DNA of 64,000 nt from Manis javanica (taxonomy: Eukaryota > Chordata > Mammalia > Pholidota > Manidae). How positions within the stretch are numbered: position 1 is the first letter of the stretch; every line of letters begins with the position of its first letter. The notes below the pieces were generated by a model. That model saw only the letters and a program-made list of their open reading frames with translations, was not told the origin of the DNA and made no database searches. The translations under genes were made by a program, and so were the position numbers. The stretch is from NCBI RefSeq assembly GCF_040802235.1, contig NC_133158.1:159747401-159811400 (forward strand), given 5' to 3'. Positions 1 to 11,569 of this stretch are shown piece by piece.

Positions 1-148
1 TTGAACAGTCGTGATTAACTATATTATTGGCTATTGGCTGATTCAACCACAAGCCCTGTCCTTGGGTGAGGTCCAAAAGTCTCTCAGTAACATGACAAAA
101 CACCCATTTCACCTTTAACACTGCAGTGTTTTCAGGAACTGGGATGAA

Positions 149-199
149 GACCAAATATATCTGGGAAATATATATTTGGTCATACGAATGACCAAATAT
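149..199. repeat. AT-rich hairpin plus third copy of its arm
   Basis: GACCAAATATAT at 149-160 is exactly reverse-complemented at 170-181, giving a 12-bp stem with a 9-nt loop. The first ten bases, GACCAAATAT, recur in direct orientation at 190-199. The sequence shows the symmetry directly. I infer no function; a degraded MITE end or chance AT-rich symmetry are both possible. Confidence 0.6.
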
Positions 200-454
200 G
201 TATTTATGACTCATTATATTGCAGAGAGACTCTCTTAAGAATTTAATCTTATTATTCTTATGCTTATTTTTAAACGTTCACTATCTATGTATCACACATC
301 AATAAAAAAATATACAACATGATTTTGCATTATTTAAGTTTTATGTAAATTGTATCATATACTGCATATCCTTCTGCAACTTGTTTCTTTACCTCAAAGT
401 TATGTTTTTGAGACTTATTTATCTTGGCAGGTGTAGCTGTGTTTCATTTAACAC

Positions 455-594
455 TTTCAGGTAGTGTCTATGGATCAGCAAGTCTGTTAGAAGTGCAGAA
501 TCTTGGGACCCACCCCAGACCTACAGGCTCAGAATCTGCATTTTAACCATCTGCCTGCATGATTTACATGCACACTAAAGCTTGAGAAATATTG
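455..594 (+). mobile_element. MER5A-type hAT-Charlie MITE, partial
   Basis: The block carries the order of segments typical of MER5A: a 'ggatcagca...' start region, 'gttagaagtgcagaatc', 'cccaccccagacctac', 'aatctgcattttaac' and the 'gcttgagaa' end. It is diverged and lacks its first bases. MER5A elements are non-autonomous relics of hAT transposons with no coding capacity. The assignment rests on recall of the consensus. Confidence 0.75.
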
Positions 595-599
595 GCATT

Positions 600-2060
600 G
601 AATTCCATTGTATTAAAACCTCTCATTTTATCCATTTTCCACTAATGGATATTTAGACTTTCTAAATTTTTAATGAGCTGATTTTCTATTTTTGTTTATA
701 CTTTTGTTTTTAAGAAATGTTTCCCATCAACAAAATAATAAATGTTTCATAAGTGGTCCCCATTTAGGCATGTACATGACTTACTGAGGGAGTAGTTCTT
801 TATTCTAGGATGAGGGGGACCAGTAATATGCGTAATTTGCTCAACTGCCCTCAATGTGCAAGACATGCGCATTTCCTTTGACTAAACTGACTGAAATCTG
901 GCATCTGTTGATGAAGGTCAGTACGATGTCCAATGTCATAAATTTTCATTTTCTCACCCTCACATCAATTATACTAGAACCTAAACCTGAAAAGACAGGA
1001 ATTAGGTATGCAGCTTGTCCACCATGTCTATGATGAAGATACTCCAGGCAGGCCTAGGAAACATCTTCAAAGGCCTATGGCTCCACCCCCTCTGCATTAA
1101 GCTCTGCAGGGACCACTTCACTGAGTAGGGGGGCCAACCACTGTGCTCAGAGGCAGGCATTGCCTCGAGACCCTGCTTCCTGCAGAGTCCTGTCTCACGT
1201 GCCCTCGCTGGCTCACCTGCAACCCTTCTGTTTTCTTAGTGTTTGAGGTTATCCCTCTCTTGGGCAGAGCAATTTCCTGTTGAGAACATTAAGTTCTATC
1301 AGGGTTTTTTCCTGCTCTTTGGGCCAAGTCTGGTATGCCTAAAACACTTCCTATTTTTTTTCATGGAAGTCTATTAATTCTCCTTTTACAAGGAGAGCTC
1401 AGGCCTTCAAAAGAAGGCCACTTTAAGTCCTCTTGTTTCTTTGGAAAGAACATACAGCATGGAAAAATAATACAAGGTGCCAACTAACTTCTCATAACTT
1501 ACATTATTACAAGCTTAACATTTGCTGAACTTGAAAGATCTAATTCAGGGTAAACGACCCAAGTTCTCTTCAGGACTGATTGCCCTTAACACTCCATTTT
1601 TTAAAAATTCATCTCCACTACCTCAACACCTCTCCTTTTATAAATTAGGAATTTGGCCCAAAAGAGTATAAAATGGCTGAACCAAGGTCCCAAGTTTGCC
1701 CTGGTAATAATGGAGCCAGAATTCCTCTGGAACATGCCAGTTAGGAGATGGTCTCACTGGTCTGATGCAGAGTGAAATCCAACAGGATTTCCCTTCCCAG
1801 GTCCCTCATAGGGGATCCACTCAAACTGCTGCCTCAGCAATGAAGCTGCCATCACACAGCCAGCACCTCTGACTTACAAATCAAAATCTTAATAATAGGA
1901 CACTTGGTTGCCTAGGCAGGGCAGTTATGGATCAGAGAAATTGGTAAGATTGACAGGTTGCATGAAGGCAAAACCCAATAAATCAGCAGATACTAAAGGC
2001 TTGCTAAGTGGACACAGCTAGTTGATAGTAGAGCTGAGCCTTGCTACCCAGGCAACTCAA
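600..2060. other. unassigned sequence, possible MIR fragment at 1590-1735
   Basis: I see no gene and no clear repeat here. At about 1590-1735 a run resembling the antisense MIR core (loss of 'aaattaggaatttggccca' followed by 'ccaaggtccc') is suggestive but too diverged to call. The stretch at 1060-1230 is GC-richer than its surroundings without being CpG-rich. Confidence 0.4.
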
Positions 2061-2074
2061 TCCAATAAAATGTT

Positions 2075-2240
2075 CACTGCTCACTAGGTGCCCAAATACT
2101 TCAAATCCGAATTCATTCAATCTATAAAGTCATCCTATATGGTAATAGGACGATCATGATCTTACATATAAGAAAGCTAAACTCCACATTTAAAAACAAA
2201 GGATTATATACCTAGCAAGGAACAGAACTGAGCTTGCTGC
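2075..2240 (-). repeat. MIR SINE fragment, antisense
   Basis: Read on the plus strand the order is 'cactaggtgcccaaatact', 'tataaagtcatcc', an 'agaaagctaaactcc' core and 'cctagcaaggaacagaactg'. This is the antisense order of a MIR: poly-A-proximal end, then core, then tRNA-related end. It is strongly diverged, as expected for MIR. Confidence 0.5.
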
Positions 2241-2244
2241 AGGG

Positions 2245-3020
2245 GGGACTTCTTGTTGTGGGTCCTGCTCTCCTTCCTCTGGGCCTCACTAAGTAGCCAA
2301 TAAAACTACCAGCCAGTTATAGATGTCTAGACTTGCCAGCCCCATGGAAATCATATTAACAGTAACCATCCAGGCCACTCCATCTTTTCTGTCCTTTTCT
2401 GCTCAGCTTGAACTCCATCCATCTGAAAAGAAGCTAAAATATTTCTAGGAGACATGCTCTGGAAAATGCTCCTACATGAACACACACTCTGATGCACTCC
2501 TTGCTGCCAGGCTCCTGCTGGGCATTATCAGGTCAGAAGGGCACCACCATCTCTCACCAGGAATTCACTGGATGTTTTCATCTCTTACCACAGCTGGGCC
2601 ACCAGAGAACTCAAGATTCTGGACCTGTACTTCATTCTATTGCATTTCAGCAAAGAATCTCAACCTTCTCCTCTCTCCCAACTCCTTCTTCATTCTGTTA
2701 GAGAAATACTTAAATGAGGCTTTCTACACAGGTCTTATAGTGAAATTGCTTGTCATTTTTACTGACGTCTTTGTCCTTGACTCCAGTTACCAATACTTGT
2801 CACAAGCCAAATGAGGCTCAGACAGATCTAAGGGACCAGTCATCACTTAATCACATCTCACCTGTATGATGAGCAGATGGTATTCAAGAGCCAGACTTTT
2901 TGAACTCAGATTCTTCCTCCATCAAGGATCTCCAGTAAAGAGGCTTCTGTTCATTCCACCCTACCAGCGTTTGCCAGGCATGTCTCAGTCCCACCAGAGG
3001 CCAGCCCCAAGAGAACCCCA
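2245..3020. other. unassigned sequence with non-supported open frames
   Basis: Open frames of 112 codons (2476-2814) and 146 codons (2866-3306) occur here. The second runs straight through an antisense MIR and into an MLT1 LTR, so it cannot be an evolved protein gene. Neither shows a recognisable domain. I assign nothing else to this stretch. Confidence 0.5.
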
Positions 3021-3029
3021 GAGCATAAT

Positions 3030-3262
3030 AAAGAGAGCCAGTATTTGTTGTGTACCTGCCCTGACTAAGCCCTGGATCAAGTGTTATGTTATATTATTTA
3101 TTCTTCTCATAAACCTGTTGGTATTATTATCTTCACTTTCATATGAGGAAATGAGACTCAGAAACTTCAAACTATCTGAGACTGCACAGATCAAAAGTAA
3201 ATTAACACTATTTTATTGGGTCCTTCTGTCTCTGAAACCCACTACTCTGGGTTTGTGTCCAC
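3030..3262 (-). repeat. MIR SINE, antisense
   Basis: The plus strand shows the antisense MIR order: 'tatttgttgtgtacctgcc', a 'ttattcttctcataaacc' segment, 'catatgaggaaatgagact', then a diverged 'actgcacagatc' segment. It lies directly upstream of an MLT1 LTR. The 146-codon open frame that crosses it is a shadow. Confidence 0.7.
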
Positions 3263-3292
3263 ACACCACCCCCTCCACCACCACCCCTGCCC

Positions 3293-3426
3293 AACTTGTA
3301 TGCTGAAGCCCTGATTCCTAATGTGGCTGTATCTGGAAATAGGGTCTTTAGGAAGTAAATAAGGTTAAATGAGGTTCAGGGTGGGCCTTGTCCAATAGGA
3401 CTCGAGCCTTATGAGAAAAGGAAAAG

Positions 3427-3496
<70 letters not shown>

Positions 3497-3696
3497 TATC
3501 TCCACCCACCACCACCGTGTGACAACACAGCAAGAGAAGGCAGCCATCTGCAAGCCAAGAAAAGAACTCTCACCAGGAACAAAATCAACCAGCACCTTGA
3601 TCTTGGACTTCTCAGCCTCCAGAACTGTGAAAAATAAATTTCTGTTGCTCAAGCTACCCAATCTGTGGCATTTTGTTAGAGCAAGTCAACAAAACA
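3293..3696 (+). mobile_element. MLT1-type MaLR solo LTR with expanded (TC)n
   Basis: The LTR body is recognisable from 'tatgctgaagccctgattcc' through 'gggtgggccttgtccaatag', 'cagccatctgcaagccaag', 'gatcttggacttctcagcc' to the 3' part 'aaataaatttctgttgct'. This order is characteristic of MLT1-type LTRs of the MaLR group of ERVL-related retrotransposons. It differs from usual copies in a 62-bp pure (TC) run where the family has only a short CT-rich or imperfect stretch. No internal retroviral region is adjacent, so this is a solo LTR. Confidence 0.8.
3429..3490. repeat. (TC)31 microsatellite
   Basis: This is an uninterrupted TC dinucleotide run of 62 bp, followed by imperfect CT sequence to about 3502. 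It lies inside the MLT1 LTR. The run explains two artificial open frames, one Leu-Ser-rich on the plus strand and one Arg-Glu-rich on the minus strand. A pure run of this length is likely to be polymorphic. Confidence 0.97.
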
Positions 3697-3726
3697 CTTA
3701 TTCTCTTCCCTCTATGTCTGTATCAT

Positions 3727-3744
3727 GTGTGTGTGTGTGTGTGT
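3727..3744. repeat. short (TG)n microsatellite
   Basis: A short TG run of about nine units ends in 'tgcgaga'. It is too short to say more. Confidence 0.9.
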
Positions 3745-3759
3745 GCGAGAATTACTGAT

Positions 3760-5030
3760 ATCTGGATCCCTGGCCCCCAAGTCCATCAGGCATATCTAAG
3801 TCAAAAGGCAATAGTGAACACAATTCAAGATTTATTTTCCCTAGAGACTTCTCATTCCCAAGGTTAATTAATAGATACATATTGTTGTTCATGAAAGAGG
3901 GGGCACAATTCACCCACTCCCACCGCTAGGATTCATCCAGATCTCAACTAGGGCAAATCTGGACCTTGTGAGGAAATTAGTCTCAAAATGAAAATTACTC
4001 TGGGAGAGAGAGTCTATGACTGTACAGTCACACTAAGGGTATAAAATCAAAAAACAGAGATTCTTGAGAGAAAGTTTGCCAACAGGGTATACACAAATAT
4101 TTCCTGTGGTATCATTTTGCCTCAGGCCTGTCCTGGAGGAGAACTATGACTTCAGAAACTCAATATGAGCTTAAAGTCTTACTAAGGTAATTTTATTTCC
4201 ATTTTATAAGTCTTGTGTACACTTCAGATATTTCCAACTGCCTTGGAAGAAAAATATTAGAAATGAAATTTGGAACATTTCCTTTGAAGGAAAATTCTTA
4301 CGCTATTAGATTGTTTTGGGAAATGTTACTTATGGCAGAATGATTAGGAGAATTTTAAGATAATTGCTGCTCTGTGCTCCAGTTTAGAATTTGAGGTTGG
4401 AGTTTGAAAGGGCAGAGTTGGCAGAAACTTTATGACATCTTAAATAAATTATAAGAGAACACTACCACCATATTTAAAAGAGAATTATTTTTCAGGAGCA
4501 GCGAGAGTCTCTCTCTCTCAAGAGCACTTTATGCCTTGAACAGCTGTAGTGTAACAAGTAACCTCATTTCTGAGGTGCAGCAATGGAAGGAAACAGCTTG
4601 CTGGTTGAGGTTCCAAGGATTTTTAAGGAAAAGGAATAGAGAATTTGATTGAGTAGAGCACAGAGGCTTGGCTGAGACCAGCGTCACATGTAGCAAAGGG
4701 CCTATGGGTTGGTGAGACTGTAATTCTGCTTCCAAAGGGAGGTGGAGATGAAGCTGGAAGGAATGTGGCTCAGAGCTCTGAAGCTATCTTGCTTTAACTT
4801 GGAATAGCAACCCACCCAGGGATTTGACAGAGAAGATTTCTGTGGCTTCCTTGTAACTAGGGAGGAAATGATGGCCTGCCAGATACCATGCTTACTCTCA
4901 CAGTGAGTCACCTTGCCTCTGTGTGAAGGTCCTGAGTACATGGACCCTCGTTTAATAGCACATCAGTACCAGGAGTCCGTAGGGGGTAAGGACACTGACA
5001 GTGAGCAGAGGGCTCGTTACAATAGCACGA
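3760..5030. other. unassigned AT-rich sequence
   Basis: I find no gene, no structured repeat and no CpG cluster. Short overlapping open frames on both strands at 4529-5098 have no protein-like features. The end of this block runs into an L2 fragment. Confidence 0.4.
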
Positions 5031-5034
5031 CCTA

Positions 5035-5250
5035 CAAATTCAATCATGTCATACTCCTGCTCAGATCCTTCGATGGCCTTCTGGTGCCCACAGAATAAAA
5101 CCTAAACTCCTCAGCATGGAGCACTTCTAAGTAGACTTCATTGTTCCTTCTCATATTTGGTGTTGCAGGATGCCACCATGCTCTCCTGCCACGGGGTGTC
5201 TGCTCCCATAAATCCTTATTCCCACTTTCCCTCCAACTTTTGAGTGTCTA
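5035..5250 (+). mobile_element. L2 LINE 3'-region fragment
   Basis: The segments 'atcatgtcatactcctgctc', 'gatggccttctggtgcccac', 'ataaaacctaaactcctcag' and 'atgctctcctgccacgg' follow the order of the L2 3' region. The fragment stops before the terminal repeats. L2 is an ancient inactive LINE. Confidence 0.6.
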
Positions 5251-5367
5251 TCTTTCAAATCTTGACTTGAAAACTCTACGCTTGACTACAGGGTAATGCA
5301 GCCATCCCCATTTTCAAACTTCGCGCTTGTTATCCCTTTGCACAAGGTCCCTAGGAATGTGATCCGT

Positions 5368-5475
5368 ATTGTAGACTTCTTTCAAACTTACTAGTTGTGT
5401 GACTTTGGGCAAATTACTTAACAGCCCTTACATCAGTTTCCCTGCGGGAAGATGGCTAGTGATGCCATATTTCCT
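5368..5475 (+). repeat. MIR SINE core fragment
   Basis: 'actagttgtgtgactttggg' followed by 'caaattacttaacagccctt' and 'tcagtttccctg' is the MIR core in sense orientation. The tRNA-related 5' part is missing and the 3' part is degraded. Confidence 0.75.
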
Positions 5476-5750
5476 TGTACTTTGAAAAATAAAAGGATGT
5501 AGATAATGTCCAGTCTCATGAAACGAGGTGTAAAGAGGCCATACATGGAATTAACAACAAAGAATGGACAATTCACTAGTCAAGACTCAAAACTAAACTG
5601 AATCAGGAAAACTAAGTCTCTGAGATCCTGGAGATATTGGGAAGGATGACAGCAGAAGGGTTCAAGGCAATCTGATTAAATCTGGAAGAGTAAAGTTGCC
5701 CCAAGAGACTGAAAGATTTAAGGTTATCCATCCAAACAATAAATAAATAC

Positions 5751-5756
<6 letters not shown>

Positions 5757-5803
<47 letters not shown>
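5757..5803. repeat. (TA)23 microsatellite
   Basis: A pure TA run of 46-47 bp, flanked by 'aaataaatac' and 'atacatacat'. The length and purity suggest an unstable locus. Confidence 0.97.
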
Positions 5804-5804
<1 letters not shown>

Positions 5805-5805
<1 letters not shown>

Positions 5806-7220
5806 CATACATATACCTGTATTCCCTGATATTACACTATTGGTTATGTGCTAATGCTCCCCATTTTCAAGCTTTGCCTCGGGAATTAACTCTAACTTCT
5901 CTAAAGACTTCTGTCATGTTATGCCAGGAGTTGTAAAAAATAAAAATGGGTATTGGTAAGGCTTTCATAAAGTTCCCCTGGGTAAATGCAAGTGATTCAG
6001 CACTGATTCGTGAGACAGCAGTCTCTTCAGCGTACACCCCAAGCACTGGGTCTGCCCAGTATGTCAGGTATACAGAGGACTGGAAGGCCATCCTCAGCCT
6101 GCAGACTGGAGCCTAGCAATACCCCAGGACAGGAACAGTGAGTCGCAGCCTCCCAGGCTCCTGCAATGCCTCCATACCTTGACCTAGTTGGATCTTTAAT
6201 ATGGTGAGTAGATATCTTATTTTGAGGTGTTTACACTAGTGTTTCCAAGTCTGTGAAGTTGATCCTACTTCAGCAGTTGTAGTGTCCAAAGAAGAATTAA
6301 TGTCACTTTCAGCTTAAAGTTGCTGAAATTTCCATAGGAGGTTAATCATCCAGTCACAATATTAACCCCTGATATCTCTGTATGAGAGGGATACTGATAT
6401 TGTTCATCCAGTCTCATAAAAATAACATTGAAACTGAGAAGGATCTCAGTGTCTCCTTCAGACTGGCTCTCCGTATCCTAGACCGTAATGGCACAGCCTC
6501 CTCTCAATGGGTGAAGAGCAGACATAGACACAGCAGTACCATAGTACATCCTTAGGTATGTAATGCGTTTATTCTCCAGGACAAAAAGGAGACAGTTGAG
6601 GGAAGCCCTGCAATGTTAATGTATCAATGACTCCCACAGGCCTTCAGTGAAAGACTTAGCACATCTGTGGGCTCGGGGCCTCTGAACGTGGGCTTCTCAG
6701 CTTCTTTGAATAAAATTCACACCTTAAGCTCCACAAAAATCCAAACCATTTGGGGATGACAGTATAAAAAAAAGTTTTTCACCTGAAATGATCTTTTAAA
6801 ATTAATAATTATTTTGACCATTTTCTTGGTCAGTTTGGAAATTCAGTGCTTTCTCTAGGTTTGACTGTCAGTATCTTTCCCCGAGGCATTGTTTCTTGTA
6901 AATATTTTCAGGTAAACAATAACTGAAAGTATTACGTATGTATGGTTAACATCGTCTAAAGTAATATTTTTCTAGAAATAGAAAAGATGGTTTCATGGGT
7001 AGATAGTTCATGCTGAAGGCTCATAATGGCGTCAATCTTGGGCCTTTTAAGGCAGGTGAAGTCAAAGTCTATCACCAGGAAAAGGTGGCCGACTAGAGGA
7101 AAATTTACTTTCACAAGCCCAGCATGGTCTAGGATTGGTATCTTGAACCTTCTAGGCTCAGATTCAGTTTAGCAGCACACTGAAAACACCTCATTCTATC
7201 ATGGGGATTCTCACATGATC
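5805..7220. other. unassigned sequence
   Basis: I recognise no gene and no repeat family. The 74-codon minus-strand frame at 5867-6091 has no domain features. Confidence 0.35.
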
Positions 7221-7224
7221 TAAG

Positions 7225-7480
7225 CTCACACTATCTTTAAATACGATAGAGTACTATTTCTTCTACATAAAGTAAGTCCAGAGGTGAGACCCAAGGCTGG
7301 TGTAATGGTCGTCCTTTCATTCTTACCGTTGACTTCCATCGTCAAGGTTGTTTCATATCCGAGATGGCTGGTGGAGATCCAGTAATGACGTCCACTTTCT
7401 AGGAAAAAATAAGGAAGAAGAGGTAGAGTGCAAAAAAGGCACATAATCGTTGTCAGTCTGATTTTTAAGGAACTTTTTGG
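7225..7480 (-). mobile_element. MLT1-type LTR fragment, antisense
   Basis: On the minus strand the order is 'ccagccatctcggatatg', 'aaccttgacgatggaagtca', 'acaccagccttgggtctc' and 'cacctctggacttactttat', then an 'agaaatag' remnant of the polyadenylation region. That is the 3' half of a MaLR MLT1-type LTR. The 87-codon minus-strand open frame is inside it and is spurious. Confidence 0.6.
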
Positions 7481-7985
7481 AAGACCCACCCAGCATTTAT
7501 TAGTTTCATGTCCGGAACAACTGAAAAGGAGGCTTGGATGTTTAATATTTTACTGATTTGACCTGGAATACAACTGGGTTCAGTTAGTAAGACAGAAGTG
7601 GAGAATGCAGATTATTTGGTAACTAGCATCTCTTCCACAGTTGTATGAATCAGAATATCATGTCATTCATTTCCAGCAAGAAATGTTACTGCATCACACT
7701 CAGGAGTGGGAAGAGCTGGAATAGTAAAGCCATTAAGAGGGAGCTGGCTGCAGTTATGTGGATGAATGTTGCCAAGAACTGACCCCATCAAAACAGGTAG
7801 CCACAGTTAGAGGAATAAGACAGAGCAGAAGTCAAAGCCAATAAGTAAAGCAGCACAAAGGAAGAAAATAATATCAGTGTAACAGTACAGCAAGGAAGCA
7901 GAAGCAAGAAAACCAAACCAGATCACAACTCAAAGAATGTATTTAAAGGAATACATTTGCAAAGCTGAAAATAATTGTGCCAGAA

Positions 7986-8170
7986 CAAGATTTCTTGGTC
8001 TCAGTGCTATTGACATTTTAGACTTAATAACATTTTGTTGTCGGGGGCTGTTCAGCAGTGCAGCGTCCATAGCCTCCAATCACCAAATGCCAGTGGTCAC
8101 AAAACGTCCCCAGATGTTGCCTGATGTCTCCTGACCCAACAGCCACATCGCCCCCTGTTGAGAACTACAG
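7986..8170 (-). mobile_element. MER20-type hAT-Charlie MITE, antisense
   Basis: The plus strand carries 'ttcttggtctcagtgctatt', 'gacattttagacttaataac', 'attttgttgtcgggggctgt', 'ccccagatgttgcctgatgt' and 'cgccccctgttgagaactac'. This is the antisense order of a MER20 element and covers nearly its full length. MER20 copies have been reported as hormone-responsive enhancers in endometrial cells; whether this copy acts is unknown. Confidence 0.8.
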
Positions 8171-8174
8171 TGCT

Positions 8175-10150
8175 GCAAGCTTTGCTGCTGTTCCAGCAGG
8201 TGTTGAAGGTCCAGCTCTGAGACCACCTTAAAGGCACTGAGCTGCTGCTTACAGTTCATGTATCTTATCTCAGGACATGTGGCTCTCTAAAGCACTGATG
8301 GTGGCAACAGGGAGTTGGAGGCTGGTCACCAGGGAAGGGTCAATGAAGTGCTTAGGCATGCTCTGCAATCTAGGCAGCTGTTAGAACCAGGAACTAGATG
8401 GAGGCACAACATGAGTTTAACTTTAAAACACAGTGTTCAGTGCTAAAAAAATTAAGGGAGATTTATGGGCAATGCTTGTAGAAATTGAAAATACAGATAC
8501 ACACAAAATAACTCTGCAGATTGCACAAGAATACAGACCTACTAAAGGACATATATCAAACATATTAGAGTAAATGCTTATGTAGGGGAAAAGACTGGGA
8601 TTGAGAGTACTAGGGGGAAAATAAAACTAAGTTAAGGATGAAGCTTTGTATATCATGAGTCAGTGTGCTATGAAGAGTATAATTAAATTAACTCTCAGCA
8701 CTTGCTGCCCAATAAGAAAAAAAGAGAGGAAAAAAATGACACTGGATATCTTAAATTCACATTTTCACTAGAAGGTTAGCATATTGTCATGGCAGAGGTC
8801 TTCCTGGGACTGAGCAAGCTCATCACTTGTAGAAAAATTATGCGGAATCATGCTGATTACTTCCTAATTATGATACAACTCCTAAACTCTAAGTTATGTG
8901 AATATCAAGAGCCCATGGCAGGAGTTAAGTTGAACTTCTACAACACTAAGAGCTCCATTTTGATCACTTAAGTAATCAGGCTCTTTTGTCACCATTCTTC
9001 ATTAGAACCTGCATTCTTCCTCCCTGAACTGGACATAGAGCATGGGCATATCACTAGTCGGCCTCATGAGCAATCCATCACTGCACTGAACTTGCTCTCA
9101 GGTAATGGGGAGTGTCCACAACTCACACTGGTGACCAGCATTCACCCCCGTCAGGTTAGCACGTGATGGTGGAGGGGACATTTCTGCCACAGATGGCCCA
9201 GGTGTTAAAGATTCTCTCCATTTCTTTATCCTAGTGTAATGCAGTCCTTCCCCTTTCTTGAGCCACTCATTACCAATGGCTTAAGTGACTGAGTCAGGAG
9301 GCACTGTTAAAGCACTGTGTCATGACCTCAGTATGCAAGATAAACAAATGGGGAACATCTCCAAGATTTTCAGAGCTAACACCAAGGTATAATTTTACAA
9401 GAATGACATTAACACCCACAGCAGGCTCTGATGGTCCTGGGGTCATTTAAATCTCTGAATGGGGACTCATGTGTAGCAAACATTGAGATACGCCACTCAG
9501 GTCCCATCAGGAAAATACTTATTGCCCAGCTGCAGAGACTGTGTTTAGTAGATAGCTGCCAGCTTTTATGTCCTTTAGGGTCCCTTTTAATCATGACCAC
9601 TAAGGTCTCCCTCTAGCCAGGAAAGCTTCCAGTGACTGAGCAAGGCAGTGACGTAAGGGTCAAGCCATTTCTGCCCAGTTTGAGACTCTTCGCTCGATCT
9701 TTGCTCAAAAATCTTCCCATTGGGTTAAGCAGTGTTTTCTCCATTCTGCCTTAGTTATCTGATGCCCCCTTCCTGTCTAACCCTATTTCCTCCCCTTTTA
9801 TTTCATCAAGTGTTATTCCCCCCCAAAAAAACTTTGAAACTTCTAACTCTGTCTCAGAGCTCCTTCCCTCCCAGAGACCCTATCTGAGACATGGGTAGTG
9901 CTGCTAAGAAGTGTCATTTATATATTTTCATATTCCTGGGGAACTTGATTAGAATCTAGGGGAGGGGAAGTTTGAAATTGCCCTAAAATCATATAAAAAC
10001 ATGTGTGTATATATATGAATTTTTCTAACAGAGCCTTAGCATTTAGTAAGATTCTTAAAGGTGTCTGTCACTTAGAATGATGACTGTCTACCCTCCCATA
10101 TCTATTTTTCTTTCAATTTTAGCTGAGAACAGACATGTCAGTATAAAGAC
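8175..10150. other. unassigned sequence
   Basis: No gene and no confident repeat. Overlapping 61-63-codon frames on opposite strands at 9409-9616 are not supported. A C-run followed by an A-run at about 9819-9831 is simple low-complexity sequence. Confidence 0.35.
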
Positions 10151-10159
10151 TCTTTATCC

Positions 10160-10463
10160 AACTTCTCTGGCCGCAAGGCACCGACAGGTAGCAACATTAC
10201 CAAATTAGAAGAGATTATCTCTGCTCTCCTTCTATCAACGTGATGGCTGGAGTTTGACCAGCAATCATAGAATAAGAGATAAAAAGGCAAGTGTTGAAGA
10301 TGACAGGAAAATAAATTAGAAGCCTACATCCTTGACGATCATGGAAGCAACACTCTAGTTACAGATCGCCTAGGTTTGCAGGAAGGAGAAATAAACTACT
10401 ACTTTGTTTGAGCCACAGTTACTGGGAATTTTCTGTCACTTCCAACTGAATCTAACCTTAACC
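10160..10463 (+). mobile_element. MLT1-type MaLR LTR, diverged
   Basis: The 3' end reads 'gaaataaactactactttg', 'tttgagccacagttactggg', 'ttctgtcacttccaactgaa' and 'tctaaccttaac', which matches the terminal part of an older MLT1 subfamily. Upstream, 'gtgatggctggagtttgacc' and 'catccttgacgatcatggaa' fit the middle of the same LTR. Subfamily not resolved. Confidence 0.65.
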
Positions 10464-10499
10464 AGTCCAGGGTCCATGACACCACAAAGATTAAAAATT

Positions 10500-10612
10500 A
10501 TATAATAATTCCTTAATCTAGTTTATAAACTTCTTGAGGTCAGAACTATTATTCATACTGTACAACATTGTACCTGGCACCTAGTTGAGATTCAAAATGT
10601 GTTTTGGTCTTA
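10500..10612 (+). mobile_element. L2 LINE 3' end fragment
   Basis: 'ataaacttcttgaggtcaga', 'ttgtacctggcacctagttg' and 'agattcaaaatgtgtt' match the last hundred bases of L2. Short and diverged. Confidence 0.6.
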
Positions 10613-10619
10613 AAGAATG

Positions 10620-11560
10620 CATGGTAAGTTCCTGAGCCCCACACATTGTTGGAAGCTGCATATTTCTGCTCAAGTCTTTCCATTTAATTTGTTTCTAAAT
10701 TAAATGAAAGCCTCTCAGGCTATAAATCCCAGGAGGTGGGCTTTTGTCATCAAACTGTTGAATATGTCCCAAGATATCTATTTTAACCTCAGAATCTGAT
10801 CTGGTTCCAATATTATTTCAGGATTGATTTAAACTGTATACAATTATTCAGCTTTTTAAAATGGAATTGCCTTTTTATAACAGAAAGGATCCCTTTGTTG
10901 AATCTCTGTGAAACAGCTAAGCTGATGACAAGCAGTCTGTCCCAAGACAGGACTTTGGGAAATTACCATACATTACTGAAGGACTCCTTTCCCTACACTG
11001 GCCAAAGTACAGCAGCATAGGAATTCAAAAGAGCTAAAATAAGAATATTGAAAATTGATGTTTCATGGCAATCACAACAAAGAACATTTCAAAACAATTT
11101 TTTTTAAGTTTTGGTATTCACTCGTAACTTATTCTCAATCTATTCACCACCATCCCATTAACTATGAGTTGTAGGACATATTTGAAGTAAAAAAATCTCC
11201 CCAGTTTTCTACTGTTGAATCCCCATATGCCATTAAGATAAAACAAGCTCAATTTGAACCAAGATTCTCTGGCCACTTTTGTATCTTGCAGAGAAAAATC
11301 TGAAATTTGAGGAAAGCAATCATTTCAGTTAAGGCTTTGGAAATGAGCACTTTCCCTTTTATGGCAAGCTGTCCCAGTCCTGGCTCTGTTCTCTGGCAAG
11401 TCTAAATGACAACTTAACCACTTTTGTACTTTGCTCAAATCTTGGATAAAAAAAGTTATTCGAGGACATAGATCTAACATGCTTAAAGTTCCATTGCTTT
11501 TTCCAGAATAAATTGCAGCCTCTGCAAGATGCAGAAAGAAAGTTACAACCCCTGATGTTT
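10620..11560. other. unassigned AT-rich sequence
   Basis: No gene and no confident repeat. The 110-codon minus-strand frame at 11325-11657 extends into the GC-richer segment that follows and has no recognisable protein feature. Confidence 0.35.
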
Positions 11561-11569
11561 TAACTTCCT

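Noticed and set aside
2866..3306. 146-codon open frame
   Set aside because: It crosses an antisense MIR and enters an MLT1 LTR.
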